A stretch of 64,000 nucleotides of DNA from Nectonema munidae. Lineage: Eukaryota > Nematomorpha > Nectonematoida > Nectonematidae. The position numbers and the translations under genes are program-made. The notes under the pieces were generated by a model, which did no database searches, was not told the DNA's origin, and saw only the letters and a program-made list of their open reading frames with translations. This document shows, in pieces, positions 1 to 10,956 of the stretch. Location of the stretch: contig JAUIRK010001009.1 of NCBI GenBank assembly GCA_030549495.1, positions 248,001 to 312,000 of the forward strand, read 5' to 3'. The stretch's first letter is position 1. Every line of letters begins with the position of its first letter.

Positions 1-560
1 AATAAAAAGTACTACTGATTAATCCTCTCGAAATAATTTCAAAAATTCGCGCTTCTGCTATTAGAATATATGTTCCCATGCATGAGTGATCGGTGATGAA
101 AATATTTTAAGATTTTACTACCGATGAGGTAAAAAGGAACTCACCCATTCAGCACAATATCAATTAAAGTAAAAAAATACTTCGGCATTCGTTTATTTTT
201 AGACTTTAAAGTCCAGTCATCTGCACTTTTCACACAAAAGTTTAATCATAAAAATCTGTGGCTTGTGTAATACATGATTAATGAAAAAGTACACAATGTG
301 CAAATATTCTAAATAAGTCTTTATTAGAATGTTAAAAGAAACTCATTAAAGGAATGGAAAGGGAGTAATAGATTTAAAGCGAGTAAGGTTAGAGAGTAAG
401 AATGACTTACAGTTAACAGAGTAAAACACAACATTAATAGAATTATATAAAGAAGTTAGAGGGGACAAATAAGTTAGGTTTGCGCGTACATTGTTATGTT
501 AGGGTAACAGAATTAATATGATGTTAGATTGGTGACGTGATAGATGAAACGTTTTTGCTT
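1..560. other. 3' flank and probable 3' UTR of the DDX6 gene
   Basis: No coding potential was seen. A minus-strand AATAAA (plus-strand tttatt at 320-325) lies about 235 bases past the DDX6 stop codon and is a reasonable polyadenylation signal. The placement of the transcript end is inference. Confidence 0.4.
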
Positions 561-3500
561 TTACTTTATAAGAGGGGGGAGTAGACGCGCTATTATTTCG
601 GATGCTACAAGCTGCTGATTGCCTTGAGAATCAGACTCCATTTCGCTTTCGCTTGGCAAAGTCTGAAATTCGGAAACATAAAGCCTCTTGTCAATGTTTT
701 TGGGAATAGCCTCAATTTTAGTCCCTAGCTCTTGCTCAATTCGATGAAGACTGAGCCGATCATCATTGGTGACTAAATTGATGGCGATGCCCAAGTGCCC
801 GAACCTGCCAGAACGGCCAATTCTGTGTAGGTACGTTTCAGACATTTTGGGAAAGTCGAAGTTAATCACGACGTTGACATTAGCGATGTCTATGCCTCGA
901 GTGAACAAGTCGGTGCAGACCAGGTTGCGCACACAGCCGTCATGAAAGTCATGGTAAACGCGATTCCTGTTCTCCTGCAGCATGCGCGAGTGTATGTAAA
1001 AACAGGAGTAGCCAAGCTGTGTGATCTTTTTAGCGAGGAGTTCGACGCGATTGGCTGAATTGCAGAATATAATGGCTTGATTGATCTGCAACTTTGAGAA
1101 GAGGGTGTTGAGACAATGAACTTTTTGGCGTTCTTGAACGAAAGCGTAATATTGTGTGATTCCTAGGAGTGTAAGCTCTGACATTTTATTGATTTCGAGG
1201 GGATTTTCTAAATGTTTGTCCACAAATGCCTTAACGCTTGAGGGAAAGGTTGCTGAAAATAGACAAATCTGACGGTTGGAAGGCAAGTTCTTGATCACGC
1301 TGTCTAATAAATTTTTGAAATCTTGTGAAAGTAGTTTATCTGCCTCGTCCAAAACAATCATTTTGCATTGAGAAACGTCGGCTATTTTGCGTTCTATCAA
1401 GTCGTATATTCGGCCAGGCGTGCACACCACTAAATGAATTTTAGAAAAGAGTCGCTTTATATCATCGCCCAGGTTTGTGCCTCCTGTTGTCACCATGACT
1501 TGGATATTCGTGTACTTTGACAGTTTTTTGCATGTTTGACTCGTCTGTAACGCCAGTTCACGAGTTGGCACCACGATTATGGCTACAATAAAGCAAATAA
1601 CACTCAAATGGTTTGCTGAGACAACTTTTAAAGAAAAAAACCTTGAATCGAGGGATTTTCCACGTCAATGCGTTGTAAAAGAGGTACGCAATATGCTCCA
1701 GTTTTGCCAGTGCCGTTTTTGGCTCTAGCGAGAATGCTGCGCCCTAACAAAGCGTGCGTGATACTCGCTTCTTGAATCGGGGACGGCTTTTCCCAGCCAT
1801 ATTCATAGATGCCCATTTTGAGTTTGATGTCGAGTGGATATGTGTCGAAGTCACTGGCTTCAGAATTCATAACATCCTAAAAGGTTAACGGCGTTTGTCA
1901 AGTCATTACAGATACTTCTAAAATATTAAGAATTCATACCGCGGTTTTTACTCTTAGGTCTTTTACAGGTAATTGTAACTTTTTTTTCCAAACATCCTCG
2001 CTAAAAATAGATAAAAGAATTGTATAGCAAATGGGTGACTGAAGTGTAAATTAGTAGAGTAAGGGTGTAGTGTTCATCCCAAGCATTTTTCGTTATGACT
2101 GCTTAAAAACAAGACAAATGCTCTTAACTCAAGAAAATAGGTCTATGGAGTTATGGTACGGCTCTAAAGTAGGAGTTCAACTAATAGACTCTAATTCCTT
2201 ATTACTATATCATTTATAGCAGTTTTTATAACATGGAAAGGAAGCGGGTAATACTATAAATGCTGCTCTAATGTAATTTGAAAATTAACTACTCTTAATT
2301 AGTTTATTCGGTTTTATCGTAATACAGCTTTTAATATTAGAATATGGTGAACAAAGGCTAAAATAAAAGGTGCAGATTTGTCAGAAAAATCCATATTTTG
2401 TGAAAAAAAAGATTTTTGTGTACGAATTTTTTTTATAAAATGTAAAATGCCCGGAATTTATATGCTATCTATGCTTAAATGATTTAATTTCAAAAGAGAT
2501 GATTTAAAATTATTTGATCAATTTCTGTATTTTGGTGGCTGAATAGAGAAAATTATAAAACACAATTTTTAACTACTATCAAAAAATAAAAGATGGCCGA
2601 GTTTCTTTAAAAAATTGTGTTTCATAGATAACTTTTCTGAGTTCCTGAAAATAACATTTTGTTTTTGGAGCACAAGCTCATAACGCGTTTTTTAGAGAAA
2701 CAGAGAGAATTTTTAGGTGATCAACGGAATGATTGTAATAACCAATTATCTATTAAAACGGCGAGAAGCATTCTGGTAGTAGACTATAACCACAAAATAT
2801 TTCTTTCTGTGAATTTTAACGACATCTCAGTCAAAATAAAGAAAAATCACAAAAGTAAGATAGCATATTGTTGGATTTTTGCCATTTTGAATTTCCTCAA
2901 TAAACTCATTTTTGCATAATTAAGTATCGTAAAATTATGTTCGTCCTTCTGCTCCTTGTAGAAGGAGTTATTAATCTATCAAATAGTTTTATAAATGAAT
3001 TGTAGTGCTTTATTTGGATACTACGAAACCCTTCAATAAACAAGTCTCTTTTAGCAAAAAATATGCTCTATTGAAATAAAAAAATCTAGTTTTATATATT
3101 ACTTCCTCCTCTTCCAAATTTTACTATGAAAAAATTAAATGAAAATATTACTTAAAATTTTTTATGAAAAAAAAATTAAAAAAATATTATCCTTACTAAA
3201 ATTTTCTTACTTATTGGCTATCTTCTATTGTCTTAAAATGTTTAACTAAATAATGAACTAACTAACAAACTAATTAAATGTTTTATTTATCTTTTTGACA
3301 AGAAAATTTTTTTAGCGATATTTTTATTTTACCCTTTCATAATAAATATTTTAAGGCCTGGGGCAATAGCAATGATATTTGACATAAAAATAATAATATA
3401 TTTAAATTAGTGCATAAATTAGGTTTTTAATGAAAAGGGCAGGAAATAGTTTGATAATAATCAAAAATCATAAAAATAAGACCCTTCAAAGTTACATTTC

Positions 3501-4694
3501 ATGAATATCAAAAGGTAAAGGCGCCGCGGGGTGTTTTAATCGAAAAGCACAATTGCATCGAACTATGAGGAAAGCAGGCTTGATGCAGGATCGAAGCCAA
3601 GACCTTGAGCTATCGAAACCCAGTATCTAAAGAACGTTCCTCACGCCCCCATAACATCAAGAAAGTCAAGACATTGTCATATGCATATGATATCTAGATT
3701 CTGGGTTGCATAGCTGCGAAGATCAAATTAACACACGAACTAAGTGAATGAAATTCAAAATAAAGCAAACTCATTTCACTATTATAATTCAAGGCTGAGT
3801 CCAACAATGGAATGAACATTTCACTATCAAAAAAGACTTTAGGCGGTAATTAAAGGAGCAGTGAGCTTCGTTGATAGTTGTACTTTTAGCTTTATAAATG
3901 TGCGCATCAAGCGTACATTCATTCAAAGAGTGATGCAAATAAATCCAATTAGGTAAAACAGTGCAATGCTTACGTTTACTTCATATTGCACATTTGGCCT
4001 TCATTGAGGGTTATTTTTTGATATATTGATTACAAATACAAAACAACAAGAGCTCTACAAGAATCTTTCATATACCCTAAACCCGATTGTTCGATGCCTA
4101 CTAACTACTCTATACACTTAATTTATATCAATGAAAACGTGAATTACAAGCCATGGTGCACTTTTAATTAAAGGAATCACTTAGAATCTGCTGTTGATTA
4201 GTAGAATACAAGAACACGATATTGTATAAGTGGGTTGCTTCGTCTACAAATTTCAATTATCCTGATTCTATTACAAAAATCAAAAGAAATGCGTCATTTT
4301 TACAAAATAATTGCGATTCGCTGAATAAACGAAACCTTTCACGCCTTTTCGGAGGGAAAGGGGGTAACTCGTCAAGAAATTTTACTGCTAAATTACATTA
4401 TTAATCGGATAGCGATTTTTGAGGAACAACAACAACAAAAATTATTAAAAAGTAGAAACGTTGAAAGTGCGAAATATAAACTCGGTATGAAAAAACACTC
4501 CCTATTTTAATTAAATTTAGGAGAAATTCGCTGTTATCTTATCTACACATTAAAATATTAACAGTGAACCAAATTAAAATCAAAAAAATAGCAAAAATAA
4601 CTTACTTAGTGTTGTCTTTACAAGGAATAGTAGAAGTATTTGATGCTGGAAAAGTGTTCATTTTGTAATTTGGAGCTTGGATATCAGCAGACAT
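561..4694 (-). CDS. DDX6: ATP-dependent RNA helicase DDX6/me31B, four-exon gene
   Basis: This DEAD-box helicase acts in the cytoplasm in mRNA decapping and translational repression, in P-bodies and germ granules. Coding exons (minus strand) are 4694-4606, 2000-1940, 1876-1642 and 1582-561. They total 1407 nt, or 468 residues plus stop, in one frame with GT-AG introns of 2605, 63 and 59 bp; human DDX6 is 483 aa and fly me31B 459. Visible motifs are the Q motif GWEKPSPIQ (Q at about 85), motif I AKNGTGKT (102-109), [16 protein letters not shown] (207-210), SAT (238-240), [15 protein letters not shown] and HRIGRSGR (about 381). The conserved N-terminal WKKKLQLP stretch lies in the 61-bp exon. 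The first exon was placed because it opens with ATG, has a GTAAGT donor, and its phase joins exactly to give N-E-D-V-W. The ATG at 1870 is internal. The C-terminal tail beyond about 440 is family-variable. Helicase identity is near certain; the first exon is a strong inference. Confidence 0.95.
2001..4605 (-). other. DDX6 intron 1
   Basis: The donor GTAAGT is at 4605-4600 and the acceptor ctatttttag ends at 2001. The intron is AT-rich with no supported coding exon. It contains one SINE copy (3511-3648). The longest open frames here (2659-2919 and 4222-4404, plus) have no family resemblance and are treated as chance. Confidence 0.75.
3511..3648 (-). repeat. tRNA-derived SINE, family 1, copy 1
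   Basis: On the minus strand the head carries the GATACTGGGTTTCGATA stretch followed by a B-box-like CTTCGATCC, then the shared body ending in cctttacctttt. It matches copies at 51221-51366, 52109-52256 and 59222-59350. The A-box half is damaged here (GTTCTTTAGATACTGG where copy 2 has CTTGGTTAGATACTGG). It lies inside DDX6 intron 1, antisense to nothing and parallel to the gene. Confidence 0.65.
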
Positions 4695-6126
4695 TTTGTA
4701 TTTTATTACACGGTTTTTCTAGAGACAAAAAATTGATTAAATCGAAATAAGAATATTAAATAAGAAAGCATTTGTTATATACACAGTCATCAATAAGCAG
4801 ATATAATACAAATCCGTTTATAAGCTGCATATATGTTTTTTGAAACAAAATTAATGGAAAAATACTATACCATAAATAAGAAACTAGCCATTTTAACACA
4901 GACACAGAAGTAAAATCACTGCATACACAAATGAGAAGTAGAGATATTTCGTTATATCACTAAAGAATGGGATCGTATAAGAAATGATTCACTGTAGACA
5001 TATATGTGTTACACATAAGTATAGATATTTTAGTCATATCACTGAAAAATGGGATGATATGGTAAACAATTGTTGAGCGATTTGAAAGTTAAAATAAAAA
5101 TTTTTAAATTTAAATTGTTAATTATTTTAGAATAGGCTTTTTATGCAAAAAAAAAGCGAGTCTTATACGATATATTAAATAAATAAATCCAAGCACATGT
5201 TCTAGCGTTTTCTTATTTTACTTTAAACGTTTAAGGCCAAAGATGAGTTTACATACAAATGAAAGAAGACGACTTTTATTTGATGTGATCCACGTATCTC
5301 ATTGGACCTGAAAGGCTTAAACAAGGATTTAAAGGAGTTATGCAAAAAGTATTTGGAAAAGAGGAGAGATTTTTTTTGTCTAGGGGCAGTAAAAACTAAA
5401 ATTAGATGTAAGGTAAAAATCCGACTCCAAATATTTAAAGGAGTTCCCACTAAATTTCGACTTCCACGAGTTTGAATTATACAACTTTGACAAAAAGTAA
5501 ATGAATATTCTAGGCTTAATCGTATTTTTTATGACACCGGCATTAGGAAAGCAAATTTTTAATTTAAAATAAACATCTTTTAAATGTTTGAAAGTGTTGC
5601 TGAGACGTCCGTCATGAATAAAAGTTGAAGGATATGATAGGAAAATTAGTTAAACTTTTATTCAAACAAGTTGAAAACTTAATTTTCGATTTTTAACGAT
5701 TTGTTTATTTACCTGAAGAAGACGAGTTTTACTTATTTTCCTATTATTTAATACAGCATAAACATTGTAAATTTAACATATAATATAAATATTTTATAAT
5801 GTACTGCTTTGTGTAATTGGCTCTGAACGAAAAAATAGACTCACTACGAAAAAGCTCACAGGCAAGATATCGATTTATAGAAAGAATGACACGAGCTAAA
5901 AGACTTTTCCCAACCTCTCATCTTATATTACTGTATAGCAATTTAACGCTTAGATACAATGAAAAGCAGAAAATATTTAAGTTATACAAGGTAACATACG
6001 CTACTTGGCAAATCTAGCATTTACCATTATCCACAATATCACAAGAAACACTTTTAAAAACAAAAATAACGTTTATGAATAAAATTACAATCATTTACAA
6101 ACTTGTAAGTTTTAATAAAAAATTTG
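4695..6126. other. Upstream flank of DDX6, no gene seen
   Basis: The stretch directly above 4694 should hold the 5' UTR and promoter of DDX6, but no clear TATA or initiator could be assigned. A pair of loosely matching segments (about 4945-4985 and 5028-5065, sharing atatcactRaaRaatgggat) is spaced about 83 bases apart. Open frames at 5223-5450 (minus) and 5817-6017 (plus) resemble no family known to me. Confidence 0.4.
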
Positions 6127-6345
6127 AAGAAAATTGTATGGCTAAAACAAAATGATTTAATAATCAACACAGCAAAATCTCAATCAACACTTTTCACCAA
6201 AGCAAACACAGAGCAAGACACAAAACTCAATCTCACTATTGACATAACCTTAATAAACCCTAAAATATTAGGATTAACATTCGACCCCAAACTCACATAC
6301 AACAAACACGCGCAAAACACTCATGAAAAGGCAAACAAGAATTTT
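6127..6345 (+). mobile_element. LINE fragment, C-terminal part of a jockey-like reverse transcriptase
   Basis: The translation reads WLKQNDLIINTAKSQSTLF and then PKILGLTFDPKLTYNKH. This is the conserved block just after the RT catalytic core in jockey-like non-LTR elements (the WL..N.L..N..K...LF and ..LG...D..L....H pattern). Catalytic motifs A to C are absent, so only a short internal slice survives. A C-terminal fragment with the style of the same element class lies at 9619-9870 in the same orientation. The 3.3 kb gap is much longer than the normal distance and is filled by unrelated repeats, so they may be separate insertions. Confidence 0.6.
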
Positions 6346-6879
6346 TTAAATTTCAATATATATATCATCGTTTTTGAAGTGATTTTGAAAATTATAAAAA
6401 TTTCTTTACGTTGCCTCCTTTGTTGTTATGTGACTTTGAGTAACTTCAACTTTTGTAAATAATGAATTTTTAAAATACACCTGAAGTTTTGATGCCGAGT
6501 TTTTACCGTTTAATAACAAAGAAGGGAGCGTAAAGAAATTTTTCAAACAATTTTTATTAAAGTAACTTGTATACGGATTTCTTTTTTATTTGTGGCGAAA
6601 TATAAAACACAAAAAGCAGATAGAATAAAAAAAATAAATCATTCTAAACTAGTCTTAAATTTAAACTCTCATAGTATGTCATTCAATCTTCAATATTACA
6701 GGGGTTAATTTGCCTCCGAATAATTTTATATCACTTCTTCACAAAGAAAAATTCACGAAGAAATCATAGAAATGCCTCCAAATAACTACCCACTACGTGG
6801 TTATGTAAAGATTTAAGATTTTTTTCCAAGCATGTTAAGGATATAAATAAAATTTAATTAGCTTTGTATTATTTCCATA
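6346..6879. other. AT-rich spacer, nothing recognised
   Basis: No coding or repeat structure could be identified in this stretch. Confidence 0.4.
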
Positions 6880-7030
6880 AAATGCGGGTCGGGTGGGGGT
6901 GTAAATTGATAAATGCGGGGCGGGTGCAAATTGATATAATGTGGGGCGGGCGAGTGCAAATTGATATAATGCGGGGCGGGGCGGGGCGGGCGGATGCAAA
7001 TTGAATAATTGAGGGGTGGGGCGGGTGCGG
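6880..7030 (+). repeat. G-rich minisatellite, four degenerate units
   Basis: About four units of 30-40 bases share the core gcggggcgggtgcaaattgatataat. G-runs on the plus strand could form G-quadruplexes. In an AT-rich background this is a sharp local change in composition. The minus-strand open frame at 6858-7133 is a product of the repeat, not a gene. Confidence 0.7.
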
Positions 7031-7739
7031 ACAACTTTTTACAACCCGAACAGGGCTTTAATATGCTCACAATAAGTAAGCAATGTTTTGTTTCCTTGTA
7101 GTATTTTTGAGCAAACACATGTTGATGATCCACTAGATTTTCTCATCTTCTGTCAAAGTGATTCTATTTCTCTTTCTGTCTCCTTCTCTGTTTTTCTCTT
7201 CCGCTTTCTCTGCAACTCAATCATTCAAGCTCTCTTCTTTCACTCAAGGTCTCTTCTTGTTAGCTCTCCTATCTCATTCTGCTCTCTTCTATCCAGTGGC
7301 GTAGCTAGGCTGGGGCATGATGGGCAGAGTGAACCATGCACCTCATGTTGCCCTCATGCACCTTATGCGATATCAGTTTTCGAAAATTTCTCCAATGAAA
7401 GGATCAAGAAAGTATAAATAATGGTGCTCAAGTTTTTAAAGTTTTACTACTTTTTTTTACCCTTCAATTAAAAATAAATCTATTTTATCTCATTAGAAAC
7501 TAGTTTTTAGCGGAATATAAGTTCAATATTTTCAAAACATCATGATACCAAAGTTGAGCTATTCAAATTAATCACAGATTATTGGTAAAAATTTAGTTCC
7601 ATCAATACACCAAACATTTTGCAAAAACGAAAATTTGTTTGTTTTTAAATAAAAGAAAAATAGTTCTCAATCGTTACAATTTTATATCAATGAATATTGT
7701 CAGACTCGCGTTTAAGAAAATTGTTGATTATTATAATAA
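7031..7739. other. Pyrimidine-rich tract and a lone hAT-like terminus
   Basis: Positions 7140-7290 are a CT-rich run (tctttctgtctccttctctg and similar). At about 7294 the sequence CAGTGGCGTAGCTAGG matches the usual terminal inverted repeat of many hAT elements and MITEs. No partner end was found, so this is probably a solo end. The rest is AT-rich. Confidence 0.4.
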
Positions 7740-9617
7740 AAATATAATATCGAAACAAAATTTTTCATTTATTAAATATGTACTTGATCTATTCATGACA
7801 GTTGTCAGAATTTTATTTGTAGACAGAAATAGTCAAAAAACAATGATTTTCTTGTTTCGTATACTATGATTTATGTTTGTTAAATTGTTTTTTAATGATT
7901 TTGTGTTCTTAGACTTAAATAATTTTATGAAAAGTGATTAAACTACCATTTTTGTATGCTATGATTTCTTACAAAATGTAAAAAATACAAGCGTTACCCA
8001 ATCACTCTATAAGGGTTAGCTACTTCAACGTTGGCTCTGCTTATAAAAACTTGAAAATATCAAATAAACTCTAATTCTTTATGCCTCCTATTATTTTGAA
8101 ATTATTCTGAGAACAGTTTCATTTTAAAATAGTGAAAATTGCTTTATTAGTTTATTTTGTCTTCTTTCCTTCTTATGTTAATTATGTAGCAAATTTTTCA
8201 ATTTTGAGTAAAAAGTAGTTTTCATTGACCAGGAACTGATGTAACGCTTATGTCAAACTATGAACAAATTAGTATCGATGAGGGATCGAATCCAGAGGCT
8301 TCCATGCTGAGTCCAACATCTCAACCAACCTGTCATGTCACTCATAGAGTATGCTGTAGGGGATACGTCAAATTAGTTTTCAAAAAACTTAAGTTATGCT
8401 CTAAAATTTTTTATTTTTGTTGAAGCTCTATAACTTTTTCTGATTGATTTTCATTAAAAGTTATTATAAAAGGCAAATCATTGCTAAATGTCAAAAGTTA
8501 TTTTACTTTTTATAGATTTTTGTGGCTTGCACCAATTTAGCTTTTAAACTATTTTTGAATGATTCAGAGAAAAATGAAGTAATGCAATCTTAATTTATTA
8601 TTTCATTTTTATTTGCAAAATTTATCTTTATTTTTTTACCCTTTTTTGAGAGTCTAACTAACTTACACTTATACAAAGAATGAAAAAAATCTAATACCAA
8701 GTTTTCTAACTTTAGTTCTGTTTTACATTTTTAATAGAAATTACCTCAGAAAAGTTATGTAATTTGGATGTGTTTTTTTTAATTTATTTTTCTCAATAAA
8801 ACATTTTTTCATTTTTTAGGAAGAAGGAACAACTTAAAATTAATGAATCATTTTTTTCATTCAATAAAATTTCCAATTTTTTTATTATTAATTGATATCT
8901 TTACCCCTTTTCTACACATAATTTGGAGATGGTGCGCATCTATTAGAAGTGAGAAGGAAGGAGCTATATATAAGTCCTCATTCATTGTTGACGTTAGCTT
9001 AATAGGGCAGGGGTTAATGTTTACATTAAGCTTAATTAAGAATGAAATAGAATAGACAAGAGAGGAGTAGGAATTCAGAAAATGTTGTCTTTTTTGGAAG
9101 ACGCTTGAAAGTTCGCGCCCTCCAATAATTTTAAGGATGTGCGCCCCTGAATCAAACGCATTTTTTTCATATAAACATCGCAGGGTGTCTAGTAGACTCT
9201 TTTCCTTCAGAACATTCACTCATATAAAACTCTCCAACCTTCAGTCATTTGTTTTCAGTTGTTTTCTCTATCAATCAAATATCCTTTCACAAATTCCTGT
9301 AGTGTGCCTGATAGACTACTTCATTTTCAAATGAAAAGCCTATTCACCCCCAACAATTTTGGATTTTTTTAAACTAGTGTATATGCGATATGCAAATTTA
9401 ATTAAAATATTTTTGCTGGAAGTATAGTTTTTAAATTTCATCAATTTTGTAAAAATAATATAAAGTAGTCTTATAAATTTACGTATGCGCTGAATACACT
9501 CTATTTTAAAGGATTGCTTGAACATTTGTTCTCCTGTGGTATTTCCAGACCAGTAATTTTGAAAATTGCAACAAAAATCAATTTCGCCCCCAATAATTTT
9601 GAGGATGTGCGCCCATG
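7740..9617 (+). repeat. Repeat family A, copy 1
   Basis: This copy aligns along most of its length with copy 4 (61250-62950) and in part with copies 2 (14652-15162) and 3 (55231-56451). All copies stop at the same place, ggatgtgcgccc, after which the flanks differ, so that is a mobile boundary. Its reverse complement begins like a hAT terminal repeat (CAGGGGCGCACATCC). The same signature also occurs inside, at 9120-9148, in all copies. A TATA-like segment (gctatatataagtcctc, about 8961-8977) lies in the middle. The 5' limit is approximate. The open frame at 8857-9219 (minus) is not conserved as protein and is not called. Confidence 0.6.
8240..8345 (-). repeat. tRNA-like SINE module inside family A copy 1
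   Basis: On the minus strand GGTTGGTTGAGATGTTGG resembles an A-box region, and GGATTCGATCCC, about 30 bases downstream, is a good B box. The arrangement resembles the heads of SINE family 1 in this window. The equivalent stretch in copy 4 is 61576-61671. It is too diverged to be a working tRNA gene. Confidence 0.5.
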
Positions 9618-9618
9618 A

Positions 9619-9870
9619 TTAAGACATACACTTGCACAACTTAGAACCAACAAGTCACCATTGCTCCGCGAATATCTTCACAAGATAAATCCAAAAACAC
9701 ATACAAATCCACTCTGTCCAGTTTGCAATCAACATCCACACAACACTCATCATTTATTTAACTGCCCACATCTTTTCACGACACTCAAACCCATTCACTT
9801 ATGCTCAAAGCCATGCAAAATAGTTAACCTACTTACTTTTTGGGGAAACCGTTTAGCAGAAGCTTGTATC
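9619..9870 (+). mobile_element. C-terminal fragment of a jockey-like LINE ORF2
   Basis: The open frame from about 9620 reads LAQLRTNKSPLLREYLHKIN and then CPVCNQHPHNTHHLFNCP. The C-x2-C-x8-H-x4-C knuckle after an LRxxxSxLL..YL helix is the usual C-terminal end of ORF2 in many jockey-like LINEs of arthropods. RT and endonuclease are missing. It starts right at the 3' end of family A copy 1, and the foldback element begins 20 bases downstream. Confidence 0.65.
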
Positions 9871-9890
9871 TGACTCATTTACATGTGTTA

Positions 9891-10956
9891 TATACCATTT
9901 TTAGTTGTAAACGGTCTTTTTTTCAAATTCTAAAGTGTCTTTTTCAAATTCTAGTGTCTTTTTTTAATTCTAAAGTGTCTTTTTTTAATTCTAAATTTTC
10001 TTTTTTGATTTTACTTTTCTGAAAAAGCTTTGAAGTCTTGTTTCTTAATAAATGCACGTAATATTATGTGCGATTGTCAGGTTCTGTAGACGTGTTGAAA
10101 GATACACTGATAATTTTCTAATTCTCCGCCTCTATTTTATTCTCTTTTTTAATTCGATGCAACTAGCAGTTCATTTATAGACAAGTTTTTAACTCTTCAA
10201 TTTTTGCATTCTGCATAGATTGTTTTTATATTATAATAACATAGAATTAATTTTTTTTTAGTTTGTTTCGAAAGTTTCAACTAAGTAAAAAAGTGAATTT
10301 TAAAACTTAGTTTCGAAAAACGTTTTACATCCATTATTAAAATAGTGTTCACACAAACTTCTTTATTATCATTCAAGTAAATTAAAGCAAAAAAACAGCG
10401 AGGAATTCAAAAGCTACATTGCACATGCACTACATAACATACAAAAAGGGCAAATGGGAGTTTCTATTTTTTCATAAAATGTGATATATTGTATTTGCTT
10501 TAAATTACAGGAATGATAATAAAGAAGTTTGTGTGAACACTTTTTTTAATAATGGATGTAAAACGTTTTTCGAAACTAAGTTTTAAAATTCACTTTTTTG
10601 CTTAGTTGAAATCTATGTTACCATAATATAAAAACAATCTATGCAGAAGGCAAAAATTGAAGAGTTAAAAACTTGTCTATAAATGAACTGCTAGTTGCAT
10701 CGAATTAAAATAAAGGCGGAGAATTAGAAAATTATCAGTGTATCTTTCAAGTTTCAACACAACAGAACCTGACAATCGCACATAATATTACGCGCATTTA
10801 TTAGAAAACAAGACTTCAAAGCTTATTCAGAAAAGTAAAATCAAAAAATACACTTTAGAATTAAAAAAAAACTTTAGAATTTGAAAAAGACACTTTAGAA
10901 TTTGAAAAAGACACTTTAGAATTTAAAAAAGACCGGTTAGAACTAAAAATGGTATA
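9891..10956. mobile_element. Foldback-like element with arms of about 480 bp
   Basis: The left arm (9891-10392) and right arm (10494-10956) are inverted copies that match closely along almost their whole length, around a 101-base centre. The outer ends read tataccatttttagtt and its inverse. Just inside each end are about four tandem units of 21-22 bases (core aaattctaaagtgtcttttt). Long inverted repeats with subterminal tandem units are the layout of Foldback/Galileo-type or long-TIR non-autonomous DNA transposons. There is no coding sequence. The right flank is a (TA)n run, so the target duplication cannot be read. Confidence 0.75.

Noticed and set aside
2659-2919. 86-codon open frame in DDX6 intron 1
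   Set aside because: There is no family resemblance, it lies inside an intron on the opposite strand, and it is rich in Asn, Lys and Ile codons as expected from AT-rich DNA.
6858-7133. Pro-rich minus-strand open frame
   Set aside because: It is produced by the G-rich minisatellite; the PPRPAPHYINLH pattern is the repeat unit.
8857-9219. 120-codon minus-strand open frame with partial matches in other family A copies
   Set aside because: The similarity is that of the DNA repeat. Indels between copies ignore the frame and the matching frames in copies 3 and 4 are broken or on the other strand.
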